Of a stretch of 64,000 nt of DNA, positions 41,026 to 49,299 are shown one piece after another. The notes under the pieces are model-generated. The model was given only the letters and a program-made list of their open reading frames with translations. It was not told the DNA's origin and did no database searches. The position numbers and the translations under genes were made by a program. Origin of the DNA: JALYGJ01 sp036558545. Its GTDB lineage: Bacteria; Chloroflexota; Limnocylindria; Limnocylindrales; CSP1-4. The stretch spans positions 1 through 64,000 of the forward strand of contig DATBFJ010000071.1 of the NCBI GenBank assembly GCA_036558545.1. Reading direction: 5' to 3'. Position 1 is the stretch's first letter, and each line of letters starts with the position of its first letter.

Positions 41026-42231
41026 GTGTCAGTCGGTAGCGTCGCTATACCCGCCGAAGAGTTCGAAACGAGCACCGTGACGACGCGCCGAAGGGCGTCG
41101 AAGACCGCCAATCTGCGCCAGACGTATGGCTTCGACGATGTCTCGCTCGCGCCTGGTACGGAGACCCTCGACCCGGCAGACGTGGACACAACCGTTGATT
41201 TCTGTGGCTTCCGACTTTCCGTTCCGATCCTTGCGGCGGCGATGGATGCGGTCGTCGACCCGGGATTCGCCGGCAAGCTGGCGGGCATGGGGGGCATAGC
41301 GGTCCTGAATCTGGAGGGCCTGCAGACACGCTTCGAGGATCCGACGGCCTCGCTCGAGCAGATCGCGACGGCAGATGCCGAGAAGATTCACGAGGTCCTG
41401 GCGGACGTGTACGCAACGCCGATCTCCGAGAAGCTGGTCGCGCGGCGCATCGAGGAGATCCATTCGGCCGGATCGCCTGCCTTCGTCGCGGCGACTCCGG
41501 CGGCGGCGCGGAAGCTTGGTCCGTTCTGTGCGGAACATGGCGCCGACGCCTTTCTCGTTCAGTCGCAGGTCTCGTCTGCGCGCCACATCGCGTCCGGCTA
41601 CGAGGCGCTGACGCTCGGCGAGTTCACCAAGTACATGCCGATACCCGTGGCAGTTGGCAACACGACCTCATACGAGGCCGCGATCGAGCTGATGCGTCAG
41701 GGCGCCGCGGCTGTATTCGTTGGCGTTGGTCCGGGAGCCGCCTGCACAACGCGGGACGTGCTCGGCATCGGCGTGCCCCAGGTGACGGCCATCGCCGATG
41801 TCGCCGCCGCGCGCGACGACTATCACGATCAGAGCGGACGCTACGTCCCGGTCGTCGCCGATGGGGGCATGCGCCGCGGCGGCGAGCTGGCCAAGGCGAT
41901 AGCGGCAGGCGCCGATCTGCTGATGCTTGGTTCGCCACTTGCGCGTGCCGCCGAGGCACCGGGCAAGGGCACGAACTGGGGTATGGCCGCCCCTTCGCCG
42001 ACGTTGCCGCGCGGCACGCGCATCAACGTGGGCACGGCGGGCACTCTGGAGAAGATCCTCTTCGGCCCGGCAGACGTGACTGACGGCACTCAGAACCTCG
42101 TCGGCGCGCTGCGCCAGTCGATGGCCGCGCTCGGTGCAAGAAACATCGCAGCGATGCAGCAGGTCGAGATGGTCTATGCACCGGCCGTGGCGGTCGAGGG
42201 CAAGTCGTGGCAGCGTGGAGGGACGCGCTAG
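41026..42231 (+). CDS. GuaB3 family IMP dehydrogenase
   Basis: 401 residues from the GTG at 41026, preceded by GGAGGG. Beta-barrel features: YGFDDVSLAPGTETL, PILAAAMDAVVDPGF, GMGGIAVLNLEG, AVFVGVGPGAACTTR with the catalytic Cys, and VVADGGMRRGGELAKAIAAGADLLMLGSPLA. The order and the absence of CBS domains match GuaB3 (the shorter, CBS-less IMP dehydrogenase-related group of actinobacteria and relatives). Whether GuaB3 alone makes XMP is unclear. guaA lies 3.8 kb downstream. Confidence 0.85.
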   Translation: MSVGSVAIPAEEFETSTVTTRRRASKTANLRQTYGFDDVSLAPGTETLDPADVDTTVDFCGFRLSVPILAAAMDAVVDPGFAGKLAGMGGIAVLNLEGLQTRFEDPTASLEQIATADAEKIHEVLADVYATPISEKLVARRIEEIHSAGSPAFVAATPAAARKLGPFCAEHGADAFLVQSQVSSARHIASGYEALTLGEFTKYMPIPVAVGNTTSYEAAIELMRQGAAAVFVGVGPGAACTTRDVLGIGVPQVTAIADVAAARDDYHDQSGRYVPVVADGGMRRGGELAKAIAAGADLLMLGSPLARAAEAPGKGTNWGMAAPSPTLPRGTRINVGTAGTLEKILFGPADVTDGTQNLVGALRQSMAALGARNIAAMQQVEMVYAPAVAVEGKSWQRGGTR

Positions 42232-42247
42232 ATCGGAGAAGTGCCGC

Positions 42248-43024
42248 TCAGCTCGGCGGGCCCATCTGCTGCTGAAGGGTGATCAGCGGCTGCTGACTTA
42301 CCTGGAAAATTCCTGAAACCGGTTGGTTGATATCGATAACCAGGTACAGCACGACGCTGAATAGAAGTATCAGCAGAGCCGCGGCGATCAGACTGCGCCT
42401 GAGCGTAAGACCCGCGTCGTAACCAACGAGGCCGATCGCCAGTACTGAGCCGACGATCAGAAACAGGATGATTGCTTCGGGCACGCGATTGTTGATCGCG
42501 GTGACACGCGAGGCGCCTGTGTCTATCGTGTCGTTGAGCGACTCCACGAAGATCGCGACCGATTCGGAGTTCGGATCGGCGCGCACCACCTCCTCGGTGA
42601 TGACCCAAGCCTGTTCGAGGAGCTGGTTTGACTGGTCGACGTTTGACTGAAGCTCCAATTTGTCTGCGGTGGTGATCCGCAGCGGCAGGTACTGTCGGAG
42701 GAGCTCGCGGAGCTCGTCGCTCTGCGGCTCCTGCAGGTAGCCAGCCCGAAGGTATGTCGTGCCGATGGCGTTTGCTTCCTGCTGGACCAAGCCGCGGCGA
42801 GTGTCGAAACGGTCACTGGCCATGCCCATCGTGATGGCCAGCAGGAACGCCATGAGTGCCAACAACGCACCGACGAGAGTGCTGGTGGGTCCTTCCTTCT
42901 CGTCCGGGCTGCGCTTCTCGCGGTATGCGCCAAGCCTGAAGCCGCCCTCGAATGCGACGAGCATCGCGACCAGGATCAGGACGAAGAGGAGCCATTCTGG
43001 GATCGAGTCCAGGAACTGAGTCAC
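42248..43024 (-). CDS. DUF4239 (bestrophin-like) membrane protein
   Basis: 258 residues, four membrane helices at about 10-30, 50-70, 180-205 and 208-235. Conserved features of DUF4239: EWLLFVLILVAMLVAFEGGFRLGAY, LVGALLALMAFLLAITMGMASDRFDTRR, and EANAIGTTYLRAGYL. Reported as a bestrophin-related family; function unknown. GTG start, with TACGCT 6 nt upstream suggesting leaderless expression. Convergent with guaB3 with only 16 bp between stops. Confidence 0.83.
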   Translation of the reverse strand: MTQFLDSIPEWLLFVLILVAMLVAFEGGFRLGAYREKRSPDEKEGPTSTLVGALLALMAFLLAITMGMASDRFDTRRGLVQQEANAIGTTYLRAGYLQEPQSDELRELLRQYLPLRITTADKLELQSNVDQSNQLLEQAWVITEEVVRADPNSESVAIFVESLNDTIDTGASRVTAINNRVPEAIILFLIVGSVLAIGLVGYDAGLTLRRSLIAAALLILLFSVVLYLVIDINQPVSGIFQVSQQPLITLQQQMGPPS

Positions 43025-43030
43025 GTTCGC

Positions 43031-43036
43031 AGCGTA
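43031..43036 (-). promoter_or_regulatory. Candidate leaderless -10 box for the DUF4239 gene
   Basis: TACGCT on the minus strand, 6 nt before the GTG at 43024. Confidence 0.35.
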
Positions 43037-43054
43037 GCGCGATCATGGGCGCCA

Positions 43055-43411
43055 ATGAGGGACGCAGACGCCATCGGTCGGGAACTCGCCGAGTGGGGCA
43101 AGGTCGTGCTGATCGAGACTCACGGACGAACAACCGGGACGCCGGTGCGCACCGCCGTCGGCTTTGTCGTCGAGCCTGACGGTTCGCTGCTCGTGGCAGC
43201 CGGCGCGGATGACGCCGATTGGGCGCTCAACCTGCGCCACGATCCGGAATGCGCGGCCACGGTGGGCGATAGGACGGCCAAGTATCTGGCGACCGAACTG
43301 CACGGCGCTGAGGGAAACAGCGCCATCTCATCGCTGATCCTGAAATACGGCACGCCGGCGGAACGTCTGGGCCGAGGTCCTGCGTTCAGGCTTCAGCCGG
43401 CGACCAGTTGA
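43055..43411 (+). CDS. DDN-like deazaflavin/FMN nitroreductase family protein
   Basis: 118 residues. It resembles the F420-dependent quinone/nitro-reductase split-barrel family (DUF385/DDN-like): VLIETHGRTTGTPVRTAVGFVV, LLVAAGADDADWALNLRHDPEC, then a short C-terminal block GTPAERLGRGPAFRL. It would bind F420 or FMN and reduce quinone-like or other compounds; the substrate is unknown. Its stop overlaps the next gene's start by 4 bp (ATGA-type), linking it to the AlkZ-like gene. Length is at the short end of the family. Confidence 0.65.
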   Translation: MRDADAIGRELAEWGKVVLIETHGRTTGTPVRTAVGFVVEPDGSLLVAAGADDADWALNLRHDPECAATVGDRTAKYLATELHGAEGNSAISSLILKYGTPAERLGRGPAFRLQPATS

Positions 43412-44490
43412 CCCACCAGGCGATGGATGGCCAGACGCTCAGCGTGCGCCGGCTCAACCGCGCGCTTCTGGCTCGCCAGCACCTCCTCGAGCCGTCGACC
43501 AAGCCGCTGACGGAGGTTCTCGAGGACGTTGGCGGACTGCAGACGCAGTACGCGCCCGCAGCCTACGTGGGCCTGTTCAGCCGGATGAAATCGTTCGAAC
43601 GCGAGACCCTGACGCGCGCGATGGAGAGGCGCGAGGTCATCCACGGCACGCTCATGCGCACGACGATCCATACCGTCTCCGCACGTGACTACTGGCCGAT
43701 GGTCGCCGGCATTCGCCGCGCACGCCAGGAGTGGGTCATGCGCGTCTCCTCAGGCATGCGCGGGGATGCGCCAATTGAGCCGGTTGTGCAGGCCATCCGC
43801 GAAACCCTGCGCAACGGACCAGTTCGTGCCAGGCAGCTGAGCAGCGAGATAGCCGCGCGTGGTTATCCGCCGCAAGCGGTCGGTTGGGCGAGTTTGTGGA
43901 TCGACATCGTGCGCATTCCGCCATCCGGCACGTGGGAGCGGCGTGCGAACGACCTGTACGAGCTCGCCGACCGCTGGCTGCCAATTGACAGCCAACCGGC
44001 CAGCCCGCCGAGCGAGGACGACGGCCTGCGACTCCTCATGAAGCGCTACCTGGGTGGTTTTGGACCGGCCTCGGTTACCGACATGGCCGCATGGGCGGGC
44101 GTGCCAGCCGCGCGATGGCGGCCGATTCTCGCCAATACAGAGCTGCGCCGATTCAAGGACGAGAACGGCCGAACCTTGATTGACCTGCCCGGCGCGCCCC
44201 TGCCCCCGGAGGACGCTCGTGCCGCTGTTCGATTCATCGCTCAGTTCGACTCGATCCTGCTGGTCAACTGCCGCCGAACGCAGGTCCTGCCTGAGCGCTA
44301 TCGACCGTTGATATTCAGCACGAAGGCACCTCAGTCCTTCCCCACTTTCACCGTCGACGGCCAGGTCGCGGGGACGTGGCGGTACGAAGATGGACACGTG
44401 GTCACGGACAGCTTTGCACGGCTCTCGAAGGCGCAGCTGCGCGATGTCGAGGACGAAGCCGAGCGAATGACGCAGTTTTATCGTGATTGA
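43408..44490 (+). CDS. AlkZ-like winged-helix DNA glycosylase family protein
   Basis: 360 residues with a winged-helix fold of the PF06224 (HTH_42/YcaQ/AlkZ) family. The family motif near the N-terminus is GGLQTQYAP, where Q-x-Q matches the QxQ of the catalytic loop in known AlkZ/AlkX glycosylases that open interstrand cross-links or remove bulky adducts. Later blocks: RTTIHTVSARDYWP, GPVRARQLSSEI and FGPASVTDMAAWAG. It may repair alkylated or cross-linked DNA. A second family member lies at 47647, beyond guaA. Confidence 0.8.
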   Translation: MTHQAMDGQTLSVRRLNRALLARQHLLEPSTKPLTEVLEDVGGLQTQYAPAAYVGLFSRMKSFERETLTRAMERREVIHGTLMRTTIHTVSARDYWPMVAGIRRARQEWVMRVSSGMRGDAPIEPVVQAIRETLRNGPVRARQLSSEIAARGYPPQAVGWASLWIDIVRIPPSGTWERRANDLYELADRWLPIDSQPASPPSEDDGLRLLMKRYLGGFGPASVTDMAAWAGVPAARWRPILANTELRRFKDENGRTLIDLPGAPLPPEDARAAVRFIAQFDSILLVNCRRTQVLPERYRPLIFSTKAPQSFPTFTVDGQVAGTWRYEDGHVVTDSFARLSKAQLRDVEDEAERMTQFYRD

Positions 44491-44518
44491 GACGCTGGTC
44501 GGACAGCGGCCTCTTGCG

Positions 44519-44524
44519 TAGGAT
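44519..44524 (+). promoter_or_regulatory. Candidate leaderless -10 box for the 44531 gene
   Basis: TAGGAT, 6 nt before the GTG at 44531. No ribosome site between. Confidence 0.35.
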
Positions 44525-44530
44525 CTCGCC

Positions 44531-45037
44531 GTGAGCGTTGACGCCCTGATGACCGCCGCCGTGGGGGCGTTCTTCGGCGCCGCCGGCTGGCTCCTCGTGG
44601 GGCTATTCATGACCCGTCGGCAGACCGAGCGCCAATCGCGCAATGCCGCTCGAGCCGTCTATTTCGAGCTGTCGATGAACGCCATCGACATCAACGTCGC
44701 CGAGGAGCACCTCGTCTTCCAGCCACTGCGGCGCGGAAGCTTCGACGCGCTACTCCCCGAGCTGGCGACCTGGCTGCACGCTGATGAGCTCGAAACGATC
44801 GTCAAGGCGTATATGAGCCACGCTGGCTACGAGCAGGCCCAGCGTGACGACAAGTTGCCCGTGCCGGTCCGCAAGGCCCTGCTTCACACGGTCTATGAGC
44901 AGCATCGCGCGGCGATGGAGCTGCTCCTGCGAAGATCGTTCTCGCCGCGTGACGCCGCACGGATGTCCAGTGCGAGCGCGCTGGGCCATACATCTTCCGA
45001 CCCATCTCGAGCCGCTGCGGGAGCGCGAAATGCCTGA
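44531..45037 (+). CDS. Membrane-anchored protein of unknown function
   Basis: 168 residues, GTG start. One membrane helix at about 5-28 (LMTAAVGAFFGAAGWLLVGLFM) with a basic end RRQTERQSR, followed by a helical cytoplasmic domain with no family I recognise (ARAVYFELSMNAIDINVAEE, ADELETIVKAYMSHAG). The C-terminal 20 residues are Ala/Ser/Arg-rich. The last 8 bp overlap the start of the following SnoaL-like gene. No catalytic pattern seen. Confidence 0.55.
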   Translation: MSVDALMTAAVGAFFGAAGWLLVGLFMTRRQTERQSRNAARAVYFELSMNAIDINVAEEHLVFQPLRRGSFDALLPELATWLHADELETIVKAYMSHAGYEQAQRDDKLPVPVRKALLHTVYEQHRAAMELLLRRSFSPRDAARMSSASALGHTSSDPSRAAAGARNA

Positions 45038-45482
45038 GTCCAAGCAAGATTTTTTTCGCCGCTACATGAACGCCATCGCCGGCAAGGACTTCGAGACTCT
45101 CGAGGCAATGATTCATCCCGACTATGTCGGCGAGTACCCGCAGTCGGGCGAGCTCTTTCGCGGGTTCCAGGCCTTCCGATTCCAGCTCGAGCAATACCCC
45201 GGCGGACTGCCCGCGGACCGTTTCGAGGACTCCAGTACCAAGGTTCTGGGTGACGAGGAGCGCTGGGCCATCTCACCTGGTTACACGGTGCTTCCCCTGT
45301 CTGGGCCGGAGCGCTTCACGACGGTCAGCCGGGCGCCTTATCCGGACGGCTCGCGTTGGTGGGTTGTCTCGATCCTGACCATGAAGGACGACAAAATCTG
45401 GCACGCCGAGACTTACTGGGCGCCGGAATTCGAGCCACCCGAGTGGCGCAAGGGGATCGTCGAAATCATTCCGCGCGACTGA
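45030..45482 (+). CDS. SnoaL-like ketosteroid-isomerase-fold protein (copy 1)
   Basis: 150 residues from the ATG at 45030, preceded by GGGAG. It has the NTF2/SnoaL alpha+beta barrel look: YMNAIAGKDFETLEAMIHPDYVGEYPQSGE, GFQAFRFQLEQYPGG, WAISPGYTVLPLSG and the final WHAETYWAPEFEPPEW. The fold is used by small isomerases and scaffold proteins; the activity is unknown. A related gene follows after 6 bp, so this looks like a tandem duplicate. Confidence 0.7.
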   Translation: MPESKQDFFRRYMNAIAGKDFETLEAMIHPDYVGEYPQSGELFRGFQAFRFQLEQYPGGLPADRFEDSSTKVLGDEERWAISPGYTVLPLSGPERFTTVSRAPYPDGSRWWVVSILTMKDDKIWHAETYWAPEFEPPEWRKGIVEIIPRD

Positions 45483-45488
45483 CCCACG

Positions 45489-45932
45489 GTGGCTGACGAC
45501 CCGCGCGAATTCTTCGTTCGCCTGATCGAGGCGATGAACTCGCACGACCTCGACGCCGCGGAATTGATGATCCATCCGGACTTCGTCGGTGACAGCTATC
45601 AGTCTGGCGAGAGAAGCCGCGGCCGAGAGGGTTTCAGGGCACAACTGCGCGACTATCCCGGCGCGGCGGAGAGCCCGATCTCGCTTGACGATGCTCAGAT
45701 GTATGGCGACGACCTGCGCTGGGCGGTGACGCCCGGCTATACGGTCGTGCCGCTGCGCTCGGGAAACGACTACACGGTCGTGTTCCGGTCGCGCTATCCC
45801 GACGGATCCTGGTGGCGAGTCGTGCTGCTCATCGAGCTGCGGGACAACATGCTGTACCGCATGGAGCCCTATTTCGCCCCTGAGCTGCCGGCACCGTTGG
45901 CGGAGTCGATAGCCAGCTTCCCACACGGCTAG
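45489..45932 (+). CDS. SnoaL-like ketosteroid-isomerase-fold protein (copy 2)
   Basis: 147 residues, GTG start. The same blocks as its upstream neighbour in the same order: FFVRLIEAMNSHDLDAAELMIHPDFVG, SGERSRGREGFRAQL, WAVTPGYTVVPL, RMEPYFAPELP. It differs enough from copy 1 to be an old duplication. Function unknown; tandem members might form a heterodimer. Confidence 0.7.
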   Translation: MADDPREFFVRLIEAMNSHDLDAAELMIHPDFVGDSYQSGERSRGREGFRAQLRDYPGAAESPISLDDAQMYGDDLRWAVTPGYTVVPLRSGNDYTVVFRSRYPDGSWWRVVLLIELRDNMLYRMEPYFAPELPAPLAESIASFPHG

Positions 45933-46021
45933 ACTTGGCCGACCAGCGGAGGGGTTGACCGATCGAGCGAAGCGGGCGCGGCAAGACAGTCCACGGCGAG
46001 GCAGCCAACGCAGGCCACCGT

Positions 46022-47656
46022 GTGCTCGCGCCAGATGACGCCGAGGTCGAGGCGTATCTCGAGGTAGCGCTTGACGCGCCGTCCCCTGAGCGGGCGCCTG
46101 ACGACGATCCTCAATTTGTCGACAGCGTCATAGTCCTCGATTTCGGCGGTCAAACGGCGCAACTCATTGCGCGACGAGTTCGCGAGCTGAACGTCTACTC
46201 GGAGCTCCTGCCGTTCGATACGCCGTGGAACGAGATCCGCAGGCGCAAGCCGCGCGCCGTCATCCTGTCGGGTGGCCCGATGAGCGTCTATGAAGACGGC
46301 GCGCCACATCCAGATCCTCTTCTGTGGCAGGACCCGGGGATGCCTGTGCTGGGCATCTGCTACGGCCTTCAACTGATGGCTCACCACCTTGGCGGTGACG
46401 TCGTCCCTGCCGAGAAACGCGAATACGGCCCCGCCGTGATCTCGATCACGACGGAAGATGGCCTGTTCCGTGGCATCGCCCGCGAACAGCGCGTGTGGAT
46501 GAGCCACGGCGACTCGATCGTGTCGCCGCCGGACGGGTTTCAGCCGCTGGCCAGGACCGCCTCGACGCCATACGCCGGCCTGTCGGATCCCAGCCGCGGT
46601 ATGTACGGCATCCAGTTCCACCCTGAAGTGGTCCACACACCAGCGGGCCGCGACATCCTGCGCAACTTCGTGGTCGGCATTGCCGGCGCGAGGGCAACGT
46701 GGACGTCGCAGAGCTTCATCGACTCCACCGTCGCGGACATCCGCGCCCGCGTGGGCGAGGGCAAGGTCATCTGCGCGCTGTCCGGTGGGGTCGACTCGGC
46801 CGTCGCAGCGACGCTCGTCCATCGTGCCGTGGGCGACCAGCTGACGTGCATCTACGTCGACCACGGCCTGATGCGCAAGCGCGAGTCGGAGCTTCTGCGC
46901 GAGACGTTCGAGCAGAACCTGGGAATGAACCTCGTGATGGTCGACGCCCGCGCGCGTTTCCTTGCCCGGCTGGCGGGCGTCGACGACCCTGAGCAGAAGC
47001 GCAAGATCATCGGCGACGAGTTCATCCGCGTCTTCGAGGAAGAGGCGGCCAAGCTGGGCCAGATCGACTTCCTCACGCAGGGCACGCTCTACCCCGACGT
47101 GATCGAGAGCGCGACGTCCGAGACGAAGGCGGCGCAGAAGATCAAGACGCACCACAACGTTGGCGGCCTGCCCGCGGACCTCCGCTTCCAGCTCATCGAA
47201 CCACTTCGCTACCTGTTCAAGGACGAGGTCCGACTGGTCGGCACGGAGCTGGGGCTGCCCGAGTCGATGGTCCAGCGCCAGCCTTTCCCCGGCCCGGGCC
47301 TGGCCATCCGGATCATCGGCGAGGTCACCGCGGAGCGGCTCGAAACCCTCCGGGAGGCCGACTGGATCGTCATCGACGAGGTCAAGGCGGCGGGGCTTTA
47401 TCGCCAGCTCTGGCAGTCGTTCGCCATCCTGACCCCGGTGCGCAGTGTCGGTGTCATGGGCGATGGTCGGACGTATGCCAACGTCGTCGCGGTTCGGGCC
47501 GTGACGTCCGAGGACGGCATGACCGCCGACTGGGCGAAGCTGCCCTACGAGGTCCTGGGCAAGATCTCCTCGCGCATCGTGAACGAGGTCCCAGGCGTGA
47601 ATCGCGTCGTCTACGACATCTCCAGCAAGCCGCCTGCAACGATCGAGTGGGAGTAG
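46022..47656 (+). CDS. guaA: GMP synthase (glutamine-hydrolysing)
   Basis: 544 residues. The first 33 are an extra N-terminal extension; the class I glutaminase then starts with DSVIVLDFGGQ and contains the catalytic Cys in GICYGLQL (Cys113) and FHPEV with the His/Glu. The ATP-pyrophosphatase P-loop is SGGVDSAVA; the C-terminal dimerisation domain begins at QPFPGPGLAIRIIGEV and ends with the usual PPATIEWE. It aminates XMP to GMP. The start is GTG; an AlkZ-like gene begins within its last codons. Confidence 0.97.
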   Translation: MLAPDDAEVEAYLEVALDAPSPERAPDDDPQFVDSVIVLDFGGQTAQLIARRVRELNVYSELLPFDTPWNEIRRRKPRAVILSGGPMSVYEDGAPHPDPLLWQDPGMPVLGICYGLQLMAHHLGGDVVPAEKREYGPAVISITTEDGLFRGIAREQRVWMSHGDSIVSPPDGFQPLARTASTPYAGLSDPSRGMYGIQFHPEVVHTPAGRDILRNFVVGIAGARATWTSQSFIDSTVADIRARVGEGKVICALSGGVDSAVAATLVHRAVGDQLTCIYVDHGLMRKRESELLRETFEQNLGMNLVMVDARARFLARLAGVDDPEQKRKIIGDEFIRVFEEEAAKLGQIDFLTQGTLYPDVIESATSETKAAQKIKTHHNVGGLPADLRFQLIEPLRYLFKDEVRLVGTELGLPESMVQRQPFPGPGLAIRIIGEVTAERLETLREADWIVIDEVKAAGLYRQLWQSFAILTPVRSVGVMGDGRTYANVVAVRAVTSEDGMTADWAKLPYEVLGKISSRIVNEVPGVNRVVYDISSKPPATIEWE

Positions 47657-48753
47657 CTGCCAGGACCAGCTGGGCAAGAGCTCTGGCGTGGCGCATGGGT
47701 CGCCAGTTTCTTGAGCCGGTTGCTGATGCGTCGGTTGAAGACGTCGTTGGACGACTCGGAGCGCTCCAGGCGCAGTCCGAAGACGCCACAGAGCTCTCGA
47801 TCTATCTTCGAAGGAGGTCGTTTGAGCGTGCCGACGTAGCCGATGCGTTCAGGGACGGCCGTCTGATCAGGACCTTCGCGTTTCGCGGAGCGACTCACCT
47901 GATGACAGTTCAGATGGCTGCGATCTTCCTCACGCTCCGAGCGTCGAGCAAGGTCTGGGAGCGGCCGGCCTGGCAGGAGTTCTACAAGCTGAAGCCGTCA
48001 GATTGGCCGGCGTTTCGTCAGACCGTCCGCGATGCGCTCGCGGACGGCCCGCTGACTCGACAGGAGCTTGGCCGGAGAGTCACCGCCCACGCGCGCTACT
48101 CCCATCTGAGCTTCGTCTTCACCGACGACAACTGGACCCTCCTCAAGCCGCTGACGTGGATGGGCGACATGGCCTTTGGTTCACCAATGGGCGGCCGTGC
48201 CACGTTTCAGCGCTTGGACTCCAATCCGCGTTGGACTGGTCTTGTGGATGTTGACGAGGCAGGAATCGAAGCCGTCCGCGCCTATCTGTCTGCGTACGGT
48301 CCGGCGACTGTCGGTCACCTCAACTACTGGCTCGGAAACGGACTGAGCGCCGGTCGCAAGAAGGTCTCATCCTGGATTTTGCGGCTCGGCGACGCGATCG
48401 CGCAGGTAGACGTACAGGGCGAGTCCGCTTTGGTTCTGGCTGAGCACGTTGACGAACTCGCCGCAGCACGCGAAACGCGCACCGTTCGCATGTTGCCGGC
48501 CTACGACCAGTGGATGATCGGGCCAGGCACGGCCGACGACCGCGTGACGCCAAGATCGTGGCGTTCGGCCGTCACGCGGGGATCGAACGTCGTGATCGTG
48601 GGCGGCGTGGTCTGTGGAACTTGGAAGGTGAAGGGCGAACTCGTCATCGTCGATGCGCTGGACGACTCCGGGTCGATGCCCCGCGACGAGATTGACAGGG
48701 AGATTGGCCGCACAGGCAGAATCCTGGGCAAGGCGCTCGTACTCGATGGCTGA
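47647..48753 (+). CDS. AlkZ-like winged-helix protein (second paralog)
   Basis: 368 residues. The GTG at 47647 overlaps the guaA end by 10 bp; I chose it because RTSWARALAWRMGRQFLEP matches the usual first helix of the HTH_42 family, which a later ATG (47695) would cut. The catalytic-loop motif is GALQAQSED, that is Q-x-Q in place. Other blocks: FRGATHLMTVQMAAIFL, DGPLTRQELGRRV, GPATVGHLNYWLGNG. Possibly an alkylated-base or cross-link glycosylase, but less similar to the family than the copy at 43408. Confidence 0.75.
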   Translation: MGVAARTSWARALAWRMGRQFLEPVADASVEDVVGRLGALQAQSEDATELSIYLRRRSFERADVADAFRDGRLIRTFAFRGATHLMTVQMAAIFLTLRASSKVWERPAWQEFYKLKPSDWPAFRQTVRDALADGPLTRQELGRRVTAHARYSHLSFVFTDDNWTLLKPLTWMGDMAFGSPMGGRATFQRLDSNPRWTGLVDVDEAGIEAVRAYLSAYGPATVGHLNYWLGNGLSAGRKKVSSWILRLGDAIAQVDVQGESALVLAEHVDELAAARETRTVRMLPAYDQWMIGPGTADDRVTPRSWRSAVTRGSNVVIVGGVVCGTWKVKGELVIVDALDDSGSMPRDEIDREIGRTGRILGKALVLDG

Positions 48754-49225
48754 TCGCTTGCCCGTTCCGGGACCGTCATTCACCCGCGACGAGCCAATAG
48801 CAGGTCGCGATGGGCGACGCTTTGTTGCCGGAATGACTTCGCCTTCTGTCACTGATGATGGTTGGTGGCTCGCGCACCTGTGGGTTGCTGACGATCTGGG
48901 CGTCGTTGAAGCATTGGACCTCGCGCCGGTCGGTGGGCCGCCACCGGGGACGCCGATTGCCGCGATCGGGCCTCGGTTGGCCGGCGCACTTTCGGGATTG
49001 ATCGCAGAGGAGGAGGGCAGGCAGCTCATCAGGCTGCGCATGCCGCCGGCCGCCGATGAGTCGCGGCCATGGGAACGGCCGATGCTTGTAATGCTGGCGA
49101 TTCGTTGGGACGCAGTCAGGGCGAGCGTCATGTCGCGGAACCAGCTGGCTCACGAGCTGATCGTCGGTTTCGCCTCTGCCGCGGAAGCACTCAGCCGTCC
49201 GAGTCAGGCCCGCGAAATTGGCTAG
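48746..49225 (+). CDS. Conserved protein of unknown function
   Basis: 159 residues from the ATG at 48746, overlapping the previous stop by 8 bp. I do not recognise a domain. Visible features: FVAGMTSPSVTDDGWWLAHLWVADDLGVVEAL, a central Pro/Gly-rich stretch, then LAGALSGLIAEEEGRQL, and a C-terminal helix ASAAEALSRPSQ. No membrane helix or signal. Likely co-transcribed with the AlkZ-like gene. Confidence 0.5.
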   Translation: MADRLPVPGPSFTRDEPIAGRDGRRFVAGMTSPSVTDDGWWLAHLWVADDLGVVEALDLAPVGGPPPGTPIAAIGPRLAGALSGLIAEEEGRQLIRLRMPPAADESRPWERPMLVMLAIRWDAVRASVMSRNQLAHELIVGFASAAEALSRPSQAREIG

Positions 49226-49299
49226 CACCGCGGCATCAGCCTTAGCCCAATGTCTGTAGGTGCTGGACGTGAACCGCGCGGCGTGCATCATTGCCGCTG

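Noticed and set aside
45929..47677. Long open frame of 582 codons on the strand opposite guaA
   Set aside because: Arg/His/Asp-rich with no domain; it mirrors guaA codons, as expected in a high-GC genome. Similar antisense frames opposite mreB (55502-56626), MCC alpha (13828-15282) and glycerate kinase (3319-4554) were rejected likewise.
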